In this document: piece by piece, positions 9,645 through 17,466 of the stretch
Layout: every line of letters begins with the position of its first letter
How positions within the stretch are numbered: the first letter of the stretch is position 1
Assembly (NCBI GenBank): GCA_964510315.1
Contig: CAZEAP010000014.1
Location: 25,242-89,241 of the forward strand
Reading direction: 5' to 3'
DNA from: CAZEAP01 sp964510315
GTDB taxonomy: Bacteria > Planctomycetota > Brocadiia > SM23-32
Length of the DNA: 64,000 nt
Translations under genes and position numbers: made by a program
Notes under the pieces: model-generated
What the model was told of the DNA's origin: nothing
Seen by the model: the letters and a program-made list of their open reading frames with translations, nothing else
Database searches by the model: none

Positions 9645-10208
9645 ATGCCGCGCCACAACTACCCATGGTGGTCGCATTATGCGTGGGAGAATCCCCTGCG
9701 CCGCCTGGTGCAGCGGCCCGAGCCCATCCTGGCGCCTTACCTGAGCCCGGGGATGGCCTGCCTGGAGATCGGCTGCGGCATCGGCTATTTCACCATTCCC
9801 GCGGCGCGCGCGGTGGGCCCAGAGGGGGAACTTGTCGCCCTGGACGTCGACCCGAAGTTGCTGGAGGTGGTCAGGCGGCGGGCCCGAAGGGCCTTCGGCG
9901 ACGGGCGCGTGGAGCCGATCCTCTGCGCCGCCGAAGAGCTGGACCTGGATCGGTCCGTGGACTTCGTGCTGGCCGTATGGTCACTGCACGAACTGGATGA
10001 GCCATCCGAAGCGGCCCGCCGGATACTGCGCGCCATGAAACCGGGCGCCCGCATGCTGGTGGCCGAGCCGAAGGTGCACGTCCGGCGGCGGCGGTTCGAG
10101 GAGATGGTGAGGCTCTTCGGTCGCGCGGGGTTCCGCAGGACCGACGCTTTGAAGGTCGGCTGGAGCCACGCCTGCCTGCTGCGCAAACCGAACGAACGCA
10201 CTTGCTAA
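9645..10208 (+). CDS. class I SAM-dependent methyltransferase
   Basis: Small 187-residue Rossmann methyltransferase. Motif I is CLEIGCGIGYFT (about 39-50), the acidic ribose-binding end of strand 2 is LVALDVDPKLL, and motif IV lies in VDFVLAVWSLHELDEP. The family (Methyltransf_11/25 type) modifies small molecules or lipids; the acceptor is not predictable. It lacks membrane segments. It lies at the end of the URO-D/sulfatase cluster and 56 nt before the tldD start, so co-transcription with either is possible. An aromatic N-terminus (MPRHNYPWWSHYAWENPLRR) resembles arsenite or ubiquinone-type methyltransferases but this is too weak to use. Confidence 0.8.
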   Translation: MPRHNYPWWSHYAWENPLRRLVQRPEPILAPYLSPGMACLEIGCGIGYFTIPAARAVGPEGELVALDVDPKLLEVVRRRARRAFGDGRVEPILCAAEELDLDRSVDFVLAVWSLHELDEPSEAARRILRAMKPGARMLVAEPKVHVRRRRFEEMVRLFGRAGFRRTDALKVGWSHACLLRKPNERTC

Positions 10209-10264
10209 GCGGGCCGGCTTTGGGGAGAATCGCCCCCTCTTCTCACTTCTGGCGAGGACACCGA

Positions 10265-11626
10265 ATGAAAGACGAACTGCTTGACCTTTGCGGAAAGCTG
10301 CCGGCCGATTACGCCGAGGTGCGCCTGCAGGAAGGCGTCTCCACCAACATCCACTACTCCGGGGAGGAGCTGGAAGACATCGGGGAGCGCACCCAGCGCG
10401 GCGGCTGCATCCGCGTGCTGAAGGACGGCGGGTGGGGCTTTGCCACTTTCAACGACGTGGATGCGATGGAGGAGTACGCCCGCCGGGCGGTGCGGCAGGC
10501 GGAGCTGGTGGGCGGGGAGAAGTTCGAACTGGCGCCCGTCGAGCCGGTGCACAGTACTTACAGGACTCCGGTGGACACCGACCCCGCCGAAGTGCCCCTG
10601 GAGGACAAGCAGGGCATGTGCAACCGCTACAACCGGGCGGTGCTCGCCCACGATCGTATCCAGAGCAGCATCGTGATCTACCGGGACCGCCACGCCACGC
10701 TCCATTTCGCCAACTCCGAGGGAACCTGCATCGAGCAGGAAATCGTCTTCACCGGCGCAATGGTCGCCGCCATCGCCGTGGAGGGCAGCAACGTGCAGCG
10801 GGCACGCGAGGACAACGGCGACCTGACCGGCTTCGACAAGGTCACCCGCATGGACGAAGCCTGCGAGCAGGTCGTCGAGCGGGCCATCGAGTCCCTCGAC
10901 GCCGAACCGGTGGATGCGGGCGCCTATACCGTCATCGCCGACCCCCGGCTCTGTGGAGTGTTCGTGCACGAGGCGTTCGGGCACCTCAGCGAAGCGGATT
11001 TCCTCTACGAGAACCCCCGCATGCGGGAGATCATGCAGATAGGGCGGCGCTTCGGGCCCGACTTCCTCAACATCACCGACGACGGCTCCATCGAGGGTGA
11101 GGGGGGCTTCGTGCCCTTCGACGACGAAGGCGTGCCCGGCTCGCGCACCCCGCTGATCAAGGACGGCGTGCTGGCCGGCCGGCTGCACAACCGGGAGACG
11201 GCCGCCAGGATGGGGGAGGAGCCCACCGGCAACGCCCGCGCCATATCCTACCGCCACCCTCCCATCGTGCGCATGACCAACACGTTCATGGAACCCGGCC
11301 AGACGCCCTTCGAAGAGATGCTCGGCGAAACGGAGGACGGCATCTACGCGGTGAGCTGGCTGGGCGGCCAGACCGACAGGGAGATGTTCACCTTCAGTGC
11401 CGAGGAGGCATACCGCATCCGGGCCGGCCGCATCGCGGAGAAGATCCGGGACGTCGTCCTGACCGGCAATGTGTTCCAGACCCTCCAGAACATCGACTGC
11501 ATTGGCTCGGACTTCGAGATGAAGGGTGGCCTCGGCGGCTGCGGCAAGGGCGGGCAGTCTCCCTTGAGGGTCGGCGACGGCGGTCCGCACTGTCGCATCC
11601 GGAACGTGGTCATCGGCGGAAGGTGA
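10265..11626 (+). CDS. tldD: metalloprotease TldD
   Basis: Subunit of the TldD/TldE zinc metalloprotease, which removes leader peptides or degrades unfolded and hydrophobic peptides in the cytoplasm. The 453-residue protein carries the catalytic HExxxH motif (HEAFGH, H235-H239) in FVHEAFGHLSEADF, and the family C-terminal block QNIDCIGSDFEMKGGLGGCGKGGQSPLRVGDGGPH with the cysteine used as a zinc ligand. I start at the ATG of MKDELLDLC because the family begins with this helix; an upstream in-frame start would add about 21 unlikely residues. tldE follows, separated by a 117-nt spacer holding an inverted repeat. No ribosomal-peptide precursor is visible nearby. Confidence 0.93.
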   Translation: MKDELLDLCGKLPADYAEVRLQEGVSTNIHYSGEELEDIGERTQRGGCIRVLKDGGWGFATFNDVDAMEEYARRAVRQAELVGGEKFELAPVEPVHSTYRTPVDTDPAEVPLEDKQGMCNRYNRAVLAHDRIQSSIVIYRDRHATLHFANSEGTCIEQEIVFTGAMVAAIAVEGSNVQRAREDNGDLTGFDKVTRMDEACEQVVERAIESLDAEPVDAGAYTVIADPRLCGVFVHEAFGHLSEADFLYENPRMREIMQIGRRFGPDFLNITDDGSIEGEGGFVPFDDEGVPGSRTPLIKDGVLAGRLHNRETAARMGEEPTGNARAISYRHPPIVRMTNTFMEPGQTPFEEMLGETEDGIYAVSWLGGQTDREMFTFSAEEAYRIRAGRIAEKIRDVVLTGNVFQTLQNIDCIGSDFEMKGGLGGCGKGGQSPLRVGDGGPHCRIRNVVIGGR

Positions 11627-11647
11627 GGTGGCGTCCTCCTCGTCGCC

Positions 11648-11703
11648 CTCGTCCTCGTCTTCAGCCCGAGAGGATAAACAGCGAGGACGAGGTCGAGGAC
11701 GAG
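11648..11703. repeat. inverted repeat between tldD and tldE
   Basis: CTCGTCCTCG at 11648-11657 is complementary to CGAGGACGAG at 11682-11691 and again at 11694-11703, so either downstream arm can form a 10-bp stem. The whole segment is a low-complexity CTC/GTC-rich stretch. There is no T tract, so it is unlikely to be a terminator; it may tune expression of tldE relative to tldD. Confidence 0.55.
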
Positions 11704-11743
11704 TGCGATTGCTGAACGGAACCGAATCCAACAGGGGAGACGA

Positions 11744-13060
11744 ATGGACGACAACAGGGCCGAACAGATTCTGGACGCTGCACGCGACCGTTTCGACGCC
11801 GCCGAAGTCTTCGAAGAGACCTCGGAGACCATCAGCGTGAGCTTCGAGGACAACCGCCTCAAAGAGATCCAGTCCCGCCAGCGGCGCGGCGTCGGTCTGC
11901 GCGTGATCCAGGAGGGGCGGATCGGCTTTGCCTCCACGACCGACCTTCGGGAGGCGGAACCCCTGCTGCGGATGGCCGCCGCCAGCGCGGAATTCGGGGA
12001 CGAGGCGGAATTCGAGTTCCCCGGCCCGCCGGAGGAGATGCCGGGCCCGGGACTCTACGACGACGAGATGGAAGAGGTCGGTGCCGAGGAGATGGTGGAG
12101 ATCGGCCGGGAGGGACTGGCCCTCAGCCGGGAGGCCGACGAGGATTGCCTCTACGCCGCGCACCTGAACCGTTCACTCCGGCGGCAGCGCGTTCTGAACA
12201 GCAGCGGACTGGACCTATCCTACCGTTACAGCCGGATGTCGGCCGACGTTGAGGTGCAGAAGCTCGGCGAGAGCGGCCTCCTCCAGATATACGAATATAG
12301 AACCTGGGGGCGGCCGTTCGACTCGGTGGCCCCCCTGACCGGGACGGTTCTGGGGAAGATGCGGGACGCCGCCACCATCGCGCCGACCCGCCCCGAAGAG
12401 ATGCCGATGATCTTCACGCCGAAGTGCATCCGCACCCTCCTCCAGCCCGTCGAGGTGGCCCTCAACGGAAAGCGGGTCCACAAGGGCTCCTCGGTGCTGC
12501 GGGGTAGAATCGGCGAGCAGGTGCTGGATGAGCGGCTGACCCTGACCGACGATCCCGGCATGGATTTCGCCCCCGGCAGTTGCCCGGCCGACGACGAGGG
12601 GGTGCCCGCCCGCCGGCGGGAGCTGTTCGAGGACGGCGTCCTGCGCACGTATCTCGCCGACCTCCAGACCGCCGGACTGCTGGGCATAGAGCCAACCGGC
12701 CGCGGGTTCAGGAGCTACGCCGGTCGCCCGTCTCCGTCCACCACGAACGTGCTGATCGCACCGGGGGATACGCCGCTGGAAGATATGCTGGAGGGTATGG
12801 GGCGGGGGCTGATCATCGACCAGACGCTCGGCTCCGGCCAGAGCAACGTGCTGGCCGGGGAGTTCAGCATCAACGTCGGGCTGGGGTTCCTGGTCGAGGA
12901 CGGCGAGGTGCAAGGCCGGGTCAAGGACTGCATGGTGGCCGGGAACGTCTACGAGGTGCTGGGCCGGATCGAGGCACTGGGCACCGAGGCGGACTGGTTC
13001 GGCAGCATCTGCGCGCCGCCCGTCATGGTCGGCGGGCTCAAACTGGCCGCCCAGGGGTGA
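11744..13060 (+). CDS. pmbA: TldE/PmbA, partner of TldD
   Basis: 438 residues of the PmbA/TldE family. It shares the fold and N-terminal FEETSETISVSFEDNRLKEIQSRQRRGVGLRVI block with TldD but, as expected for TldE, lacks the HExxxH motif. C-terminal landmarks are LIIDQTLGSGQSNVLAGEFSINVGLGFLVEDGEV and VYEVLGRIEALGTEADWFGSICAPP. TldE pairs with TldD to form the active heterodimeric protease chamber. The ATG is preceded by AGGGGAGA. The gene order tldD-tldE makes the pair convincing. A 30-bp repeat begins 11 bp after its stop codon. Confidence 0.92.
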   Translation: MDDNRAEQILDAARDRFDAAEVFEETSETISVSFEDNRLKEIQSRQRRGVGLRVIQEGRIGFASTTDLREAEPLLRMAAASAEFGDEAEFEFPGPPEEMPGPGLYDDEMEEVGAEEMVEIGREGLALSREADEDCLYAAHLNRSLRRQRVLNSSGLDLSYRYSRMSADVEVQKLGESGLLQIYEYRTWGRPFDSVAPLTGTVLGKMRDAATIAPTRPEEMPMIFTPKCIRTLLQPVEVALNGKRVHKGSSVLRGRIGEQVLDERLTLTDDPGMDFAPGSCPADDEGVPARRRELFEDGVLRTYLADLQTAGLLGIEPTGRGFRSYAGRPSPSTTNVLIAPGDTPLEDMLEGMGRGLIIDQTLGSGQSNVLAGEFSINVGLGFLVEDGEVQGRVKDCMVAGNVYEVLGRIEALGTEADWFGSICAPPVMVGGLKLAAQG

Positions 13061-13071
13061 CGGTCCCTTCA

Positions 13072-13101
13072 CCACGGAGGCACGGAGGACACGGAGAACG
13101 G
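13072..13101. repeat. left arm of 30-bp inverted repeat around the GxxExxY gene
   Basis: Purine-rich repeat built on CCACGGAG..CACGGAGGA..CACGGAGAACGG. Its reverse complement occurs at 13551-13580 with a single difference in 30 positions. Related CACGGAG strings are common between genes in many bacterial genomes. Confidence 0.8.
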
Positions 13102-13145
13102 CAACGGAAAGGCGGGTCATGGGACGACCTCAACGGAGTGGCAGG

Positions 13146-13520
13146 ATGCTGTTATCGGACGACATAACCGAACAGGTGATCGGTGCTGCGGTGGAGGTGC
13201 ATAGGGAACTCGGCCCGGGCTTGCTTGAGTCCGTATACGAGGAAGCACTGTGCCATGAACCGTCTCTCCGCGAGGTGGCTTTCGCGCGCCAGGTGCCCGT
13301 GCCAATCAGCTACAAAGGCGTCAACCTGGGCAGCGACTGCCGCATTGATATCCTTGCGGAGGATACGGTCATCGTGGAACTCAAGGCAGTCGCAGAAGTC
13401 CTCCCGGTGCACAAAGCGCAGTTGCTGAGCTACATGAGACTGAGCGGAAAGCAGGTTGGCCTTCTACTGAACTTCAACGTCGCCGTGCTGAAGGACGGTA
13501 TCGTGCGACGTGTGCTGTAG
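13146..13520 (+). CDS. GxxExxY protein (PD-(D/E)XK-like family)
   Basis: Small 124-residue protein of the GxxExxY family (Pfam PDDEXK_3). The name-giving motif is G-L-L-E-S-V-Y inside ELGPGLLESVYEEAL; the nuclease-like pattern is D68 in CRIDI and E78-x-K80 in IVELKA. Family members are small cytoplasmic proteins of unknown function with a restriction-nuclease-like fold. The start at MLLSDD is preferred because family members begin just before IGAAVEVHRELGPG and GGAG lies eight bases upstream; an ATG at 13119 would add nine residues. It is exactly bracketed by a 30-bp inverted repeat, suggesting it moved as a cassette, and is followed by a DNA methyltransferase gene. Confidence 0.85.
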   Translation: MLLSDDITEQVIGAAVEVHRELGPGLLESVYEEALCHEPSLREVAFARQVPVPISYKGVNLGSDCRIDILAEDTVIVELKAVAEVLPVHKAQLLSYMRLSGKQVGLLLNFNVAVLKDGIVRRVL

Positions 13521-13550
13521 GTTGCTCGCCGTTGTTGCCCCCCACTCGTT

Positions 13551-13580
13551 CCGTTCTCCGTGTCCTCCGTGTCTCCGTGG
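13551..13580. repeat. right arm of 30-bp inverted repeat around the GxxExxY gene
   Basis: Reverse complement of 13072-13101, 29 of 30 positions identical. Together the arms delimit a 509-bp unit whose only gene is the GxxExxY ORF. Confidence 0.8.
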
Positions 13581-13694
13581 TTTTTTCGGGTTGCCATAAG
13601 GTACGTACGCTCCAGGGCTTGCGGCGTCGGCGTGCATTTCCCTTCCCGCATCCGGGACAATGTGGGTCGCCAGGCCTTTTGCAGGGAACCGGAT

Positions 13695-14573
13695 ATGCCT
13701 CCCGATCCGTCGGATGGGACAGCAGACGCCGCCCCCGCCAAGTGGATGGACACCATCTTCTGCGAGGACTGCCTGGCGGGCATGCGCCGCCGCCTCCCGG
13801 ACGGCTCCGTGGACGTGATCGTCACCTCCCCGCCCTACAACATCGGCGTGGCCTACGACAATCATTGCGACGACCTGCCCTTCGAGGAGTACCTGGACTG
13901 GATGGAGGAGGTGGCCGGGGAGTGCCGCCGGGTGTTGGCCGAGGATGGCTCCCTTTTCTTCAACATCGGTGACAAGCCGTCCGACGAGTTCCGTTCCCTT
14001 CGGGTCGCCAGGCGCCTCGGCCGGCACTTCCACCTCCAGAACACCGTCCACTGGGTCAAGTCCATCGCCGCCCCCGAACGGGACGTCAACATGGGCCACT
14101 ACAAGCCGGTCAACAGCGACCGGTTCCTCAACAACTGTCACGAGTATATCTTCCACTTCACCCGGACCGGCCGCGTGAGACTCGACAAGCTCGCCGTCGG
14201 CGTGCCCTACCGGGATAAGAGCAACATCGGGCGCTGGAAGTTCACCCGCGAGCGGGGGGAGCGGAGAACGGACTGTCGCGGTCGCGGCAACACCTGGTAT
14301 ATACCCTACCGGACCGTCACCGGGGCCAAGCCCCACCCGGCGGCTTTTCCCGACAGGCTGCCGGAGATGTGCATTAAGCTGCACGGCCTCCGCGCTGAGC
14401 CGCCCCTGGCGGTGCTGGACCCCTTCATGGGGACGGGCACCACCGCGGCCGTAGCGGCCCGCCTCGGCTGCCGATGGGTCGGCTTCGAGGTCAGCCCCGA
14501 TTACGTCAAGATCGCCCGGGAACGCATCGAGGAGGCCGCCGAAGCGGCGGACCGCCCCAACAGAGCCGCTTGA
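13695..14573 (+). CDS. solitary DNA methyltransferase (N4-cytosine/N6-adenine, beta class)
   Basis: Sequence-specific DNA methyltransferase of 292 residues. Catalytic motif IV is TSPPYN (44-49), typical of N6-adenine or N4-cytosine enzymes, and the SAM-binding motif I, DPFMGTGTT (from residue 242), comes after it, which defines the beta-class order. The stretch between them (NTVHWVKSIAAPERDVNMGHYKPVNSD and the Arg-rich segment around 180-205) is the probable target-recognition region. A GCAGGGA site precedes the ATG. No restriction endonuclease lies next to it except, at a stretch, the GxxExxY protein, so it is either an orphan epigenetic methylase or the remnant of a restriction-modification pair. 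Recognition sequence unknown. Confidence 0.9.
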   Translation: MPPDPSDGTADAAPAKWMDTIFCEDCLAGMRRRLPDGSVDVIVTSPPYNIGVAYDNHCDDLPFEEYLDWMEEVAGECRRVLAEDGSLFFNIGDKPSDEFRSLRVARRLGRHFHLQNTVHWVKSIAAPERDVNMGHYKPVNSDRFLNNCHEYIFHFTRTGRVRLDKLAVGVPYRDKSNIGRWKFTRERGERRTDCRGRGNTWYIPYRTVTGAKPHPAAFPDRLPEMCIKLHGLRAEPPLAVLDPFMGTGTTAAVAARLGCRWVGFEVSPDYVKIARERIEEAAEAADRPNRAA

Positions 14574-14643
14574 CCCCGCCCTGGGGCATCACACACTAAG
14601 CACGGGGGCGCGCCCGGTGCGTGTCGCCCAAAGGGAGAAGCAG

Positions 14644-14959
14644 ATGCAGGACCCCGAGCAGTACTACCCGACCGAAGAAGAGGTGGATCAGTGGTGCGCC
14701 CGCCTGCTGAGCAGGGCCGAGGAGGCGTCCCTGGAGGGCGATCGGCCTTGTGGATGTGGTAAGTCATGCACACCGGCTGACGATGCCGACGCTGCTGACG
14801 GCCGGGACCGTCGACGATACGTGCCCGTCGGAGAGCATCCATTCGCTGTTTCGGAAGCTGCCAGGCACCCGCAGCTACACGGAGCTTGCCGGCCAGGGCC
14901 ACGCCTACACCATGCCCTTCCTTCACCTGGCCCGCGCCTGGTTCCGCACCCACGTGTGA
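14644..14959 (+). pseudogene. decayed acetyl-xylan-esterase/alpha-beta hydrolase
   Basis: Two pieces of one gene in different frames. The first (from ATG 14644, good AGGGAGAAG site) reads MQDPEQYYPTEEEVDQW and about 20 more residues; the second, shifted by one base from about 14750, reads TMPTLLTAGTVDDTCPSESIHSLF...LAGQGHAYT and ends with HLARAWFRTHV. The second piece is the C-terminal strand-turn of alpha/beta hydrolases of the cephalosporin-C deacetylase/AXE1 type, with the catalytic Asp (VDD) and His (GHA) regions. The nucleophile elbow and most of the body, some 200 residues, are missing, so this is an internal deletion plus frameshift, not a sequencing slip. Family of the first piece is inferred from position. 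Confidence 0.55.
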
Positions 14960-15081
14960 GCCCGGCGGCCGCTTCGTTTCTTTTGACAGAGCAGTGGTAC
15001 CGTGAGGCGCGGAGCATCGTTGCGTATCTCCGGAGCCCCCGCTAACATATCCGGCTCACCGTGCCGGGTGTGGAGGTGCCG

Positions 15082-16209
15082 ATGGATGAAAAACGCGTAC
15101 TGCTGAGCGTGGGCGACGACTCGGGGGACCTCCACGCCGCCAACCTGATGCGCGCCATGGTGGAGCAACGGGACGGCCTCCGCTTCGTCGGCTACGGGAT
15201 GGAGCGAATGCGCGAGGCCGGCCTGCAGCCGCTGGGCGCACCGGAGGAGAGCGTAATCTGGCTGAAGAACCTCTGGCTGCTCGGCCGCTACCGCCGCCGG
15301 ATGCGGCGGTGCTGCGAGCTGCTGGACGGCGGGGGGGTGGACCTGGTGGTGCCGGTGGACTTCGGCGGGTTCAACCTCTGCCTCTGCCGACAGGCCGCCC
15401 GCAGGGGGGTTCCGGTCTTCTACTACATACCTCCCCAGGTCTGGGCGCACGGCCGCTACCGACTGAAGAAGCTGCGCCGCTGGACCACCCGCTGCGGGCT
15501 GATCTACCCCTTTGAGCCGGCGCTCTACCGCCGCTGGGGGGTGGAGGCGGATTACGTGGGCCACCCGCTCTTCGACGAGATGGAGGCCAACCCGCCGGAC
15601 GAGGACGTCGTGGACGAACTGAAGGAGCGGTTCGGGGACCGCCTCGTGGGAGTGTTCCCCGGCAGCCGCCGCCAGGAGGTGCGCGCGCACATGCCGCTCC
15701 TGGTGGATTCCATCGGCCGCATCGGGGCCGCCGTGCCGGAAGCACGCTTCGCCGCCCTTACCCCGGATGGAATCCGGCCCGCGGTCGAGAAGGCCCTCAG
15801 GGGGACCGACGTGCCGATAGAACTGCTCGGGGATGCCCGGCCCCCGGAGCTGGCTCGCGCCGCACACCTCTGCATTGCCAAGTCCGGCACGGTGACCCTG
15901 GAGATCGCCGCCCAACGCACACCGATGGTCATCTTCTACCGTCCGGGGGCTTTCGTCTGCTTCCTGGCCTTCGGCCTATCAGACACCCCGTACTTCGGCC
16001 TCGTCAACGCCCTGGCGGGAAGGATGATATGCCCGGAGAAGGCCATGGCCCGCCCTGCTCCGGGCTGGCTCGCGGCCGCCGCCGTCCGGCTGCTGAGCGA
16101 CAGGACCGTCCACCGGAGCTGCCGGAGTGCGATGGAGGAAGCGTTGGGGCAGTTCGCTCGGCCGGGGGCCTCCGAACGCGCGGCCCGCAGCGCGCTGGAA
16201 CTGCTGTGA
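15082..16209 (+). CDS. lpxB: lipid-A-disaccharide synthase LpxB
   Basis: GT-B glycosyltransferase that joins UDP-2,3-diacylglucosamine and lipid X to form the lipid A disaccharide, at the inner membrane. The 375-residue protein shows the LpxB landmarks SVGDDSGDLHAANLMRAM at the N-terminus (normally GExSGD), VVPVDFGGFNLCL, YYIPPQVWAHG (the PQxWAW-like segment), YVGHPLFD, GVFPGSRRQEV and the donor-site SGTVTLEIAA. The GE of GEASGD is GD here, a mild divergence. Start at the ATG with GGAGGT four bases upstream; an in-frame GTG lies seven codons earlier. Other lpx genes are not next to it. Its presence shows the organism makes an LPS-type outer membrane. Confidence 0.9.
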   Translation: MDEKRVLLSVGDDSGDLHAANLMRAMVEQRDGLRFVGYGMERMREAGLQPLGAPEESVIWLKNLWLLGRYRRRMRRCCELLDGGGVDLVVPVDFGGFNLCLCRQAARRGVPVFYYIPPQVWAHGRYRLKKLRRWTTRCGLIYPFEPALYRRWGVEADYVGHPLFDEMEANPPDEDVVDELKERFGDRLVGVFPGSRRQEVRAHMPLLVDSIGRIGAAVPEARFAALTPDGIRPAVEKALRGTDVPIELLGDARPPELARAAHLCIAKSGTVTLEIAAQRTPMVIFYRPGAFVCFLAFGLSDTPYFGLVNALAGRMICPEKAMARPAPGWLAAAAVRLLSDRTVHRSCRSAMEEALGQFARPGASERAARSALELL

Positions 16210-16600
16210 GCCGAGCGCGGCCTCCTTCGCGTCCTGGAACGGGGGGGGGGAGACGGATGAACAGGCTCTGCAGAAGGCATCCACGGTCCGCCCGGAATCA
16301 GGGCGGCAGGGGGGAAGGTCGATTGCGGACGGTGGTGGGACGGCGTGGCCGAACAGCGAGGCGCCTCTGCATGACAATGTGGCGGGCCACCGCCCAAAAG
16401 TGTCTTTCCGAGCGAGTTCGTCAATAGCCACCGCAGCTTGCCCGCCTGGGGAGGGCGTTTCTGGCCACCCGACAATTCCCGCACTATCCTCGACAGCATC
16501 AGAGACCGGCGGCAATTGAACCGGGGAGACGATTCGGGTAGCATGCAAAGTCCGGGCTTTGTCCCTGGGGGCGACTGAAACCTTTACTGGAGGAGGAACC
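16210..16600. other. intergenic region lpxB to ferritin-like gene
   Basis: About 390 bp with a run of ten G at 16242-16251 and no convincing gene on either strand. The only element I can support is a promoter candidate near its right end (16516-16544). Confidence 0.5.
16516..16544 (+). promoter_or_regulatory. promoter candidate for the ferritin-like gene
   Basis: TTGAAC (16516-16521), 17-nt spacer, TAGCAT (16539-16544). It would start transcription about 50 bp before the gene at 16601. Confidence 0.4.
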
Positions 16601-17083
16601 ATGCCGGAACTGTTCTCCGCACGGGAGTTGATCGAGATTGCCATAGAGGAAGAGCGGACTGGGGCCACTTTCTACCGGGCGTTGGCCGAGAGCACGGACT
16701 CGGAGGATCTGGAGGAGTTCGCCCTGGATGTGGCGGAGATGGAGGACGAACACGAGGAGAAGTTCCTGGGCCTGCTGGAGAAGGTGGGGGACTACAGGCC
16801 GGGCGGGGAGCAATACCCGGGGCAGTATCAGTCCTACATGTCCTACCTCATCGAGGGCCGCATCTTTCCCACCGGCCGCGACGGGGAGGAGATGGCGCAA
16901 CGGCAGGCAAGCGACCGGGAAGCGGTGGAGACGGCCATGGAGATGGAGCGCAATACGTTACTTTTCTACCACGAGATGATACGCTTCATCCCCGAACCCG
17001 ACAGGGACCTGCTGGAAGACATCATCGACGAGGAACGCCAGCACGTCACCGACTTCGCCGCATACCGGGAGAAGCACTTCTGA
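16601..17083 (+). CDS. ferritin-like/rubrerythrin-type diiron protein
   Basis: All-helical protein of 160 residues. Two E-x(n)-ExxH-type pairs typical of a ferritin-like diiron site are visible: EIAIEEERTGATFYRALAE with AEMEDEHEEKF in the first half, and ETAMEMERNTLLFYHEMI with IIDEERQHVTDF in the second. There is no rubredoxin CxxC domain, so this is an erythrin-like short form. Such proteins reduce peroxide or handle iron in the cytoplasm under oxidative stress. The ATG has a strong AGGAGG site, and a promoter candidate lies upstream. It is a single-gene unit; the facing gene on the right is convergent. Confidence 0.85.
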   Translation: MPELFSARELIEIAIEEERTGATFYRALAESTDSEDLEEFALDVAEMEDEHEEKFLGLLEKVGDYRPGGEQYPGQYQSYMSYLIEGRIFPTGRDGEEMAQRQASDREAVETAMEMERNTLLFYHEMIRFIPEPDRDLLEDIIDEERQHVTDFAAYREKHF

Positions 17084-17149
17084 GTGGCATTGGGAGGCGG
17101 ACTGCTTCGCTCCCTCAGGAGCCTGCTCCAGTGTGACGCCGCTTGGAGT

Positions 17150-17377
17150 TCACTTCTCTGTCGGCCCCGCCGGCTTACCGGAGAGGTCCGCTTCGATCAG
17201 GAGAAGCACGTCCCGGACCTCCTCCAGCGCCTGGTTTTGGCGTTCGGCCGCCTGGGTGACTTCGGCAAACCTTTTTTCCAGCACCGCGAGCTTGGCGGTG
17301 TTGTGCACGGCGAGCACTGCCGCGCAGAAGGCCAGCAGCAGGCACACCAGCCAGGCGATGATCTGCGAAGCGTTCAT
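17150..17377 (-). CDS. small membrane-anchored coiled-coil protein
   Basis: 75 residues: one membrane helix (about 5-24, IIAWLVCLLLAFCAAVLAV) followed by a heptad-rich helix (AKLAVLEKRFAEVTQAAERQNQALEEVRDVLLL) and a short polar tail. I do not recognise a named family. The ATG follows AGGAGAAAAGGGG. It starts 89 bp after the stop of the ABC exporter on the same strand, so it is probably its operon partner, perhaps an accessory or assembly subunit; that role is inference from position only. Confidence 0.65.
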   Translation of the reverse strand: MNASQIIAWLVCLLLAFCAAVLAVHNTAKLAVLEKRFAEVTQAAERQNQALEEVRDVLLLIEADLSGKPAGPTEK

Positions 17378-17466
17378 CTGCTTCACCCCTTTTCTCCTTC
17401 GTGAGTAGGGCGGCCGACAGGGCTTTGAGGACTTCGCCCGGTCGGCACGGCCGCCGGGGAGACCGT

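Noticed and set aside
13119..13145. Upstream ATG of the GxxExxY gene.
   Set aside because: Adds nine residues not typical of the family; the internal ATG has a better-spaced GGAG.
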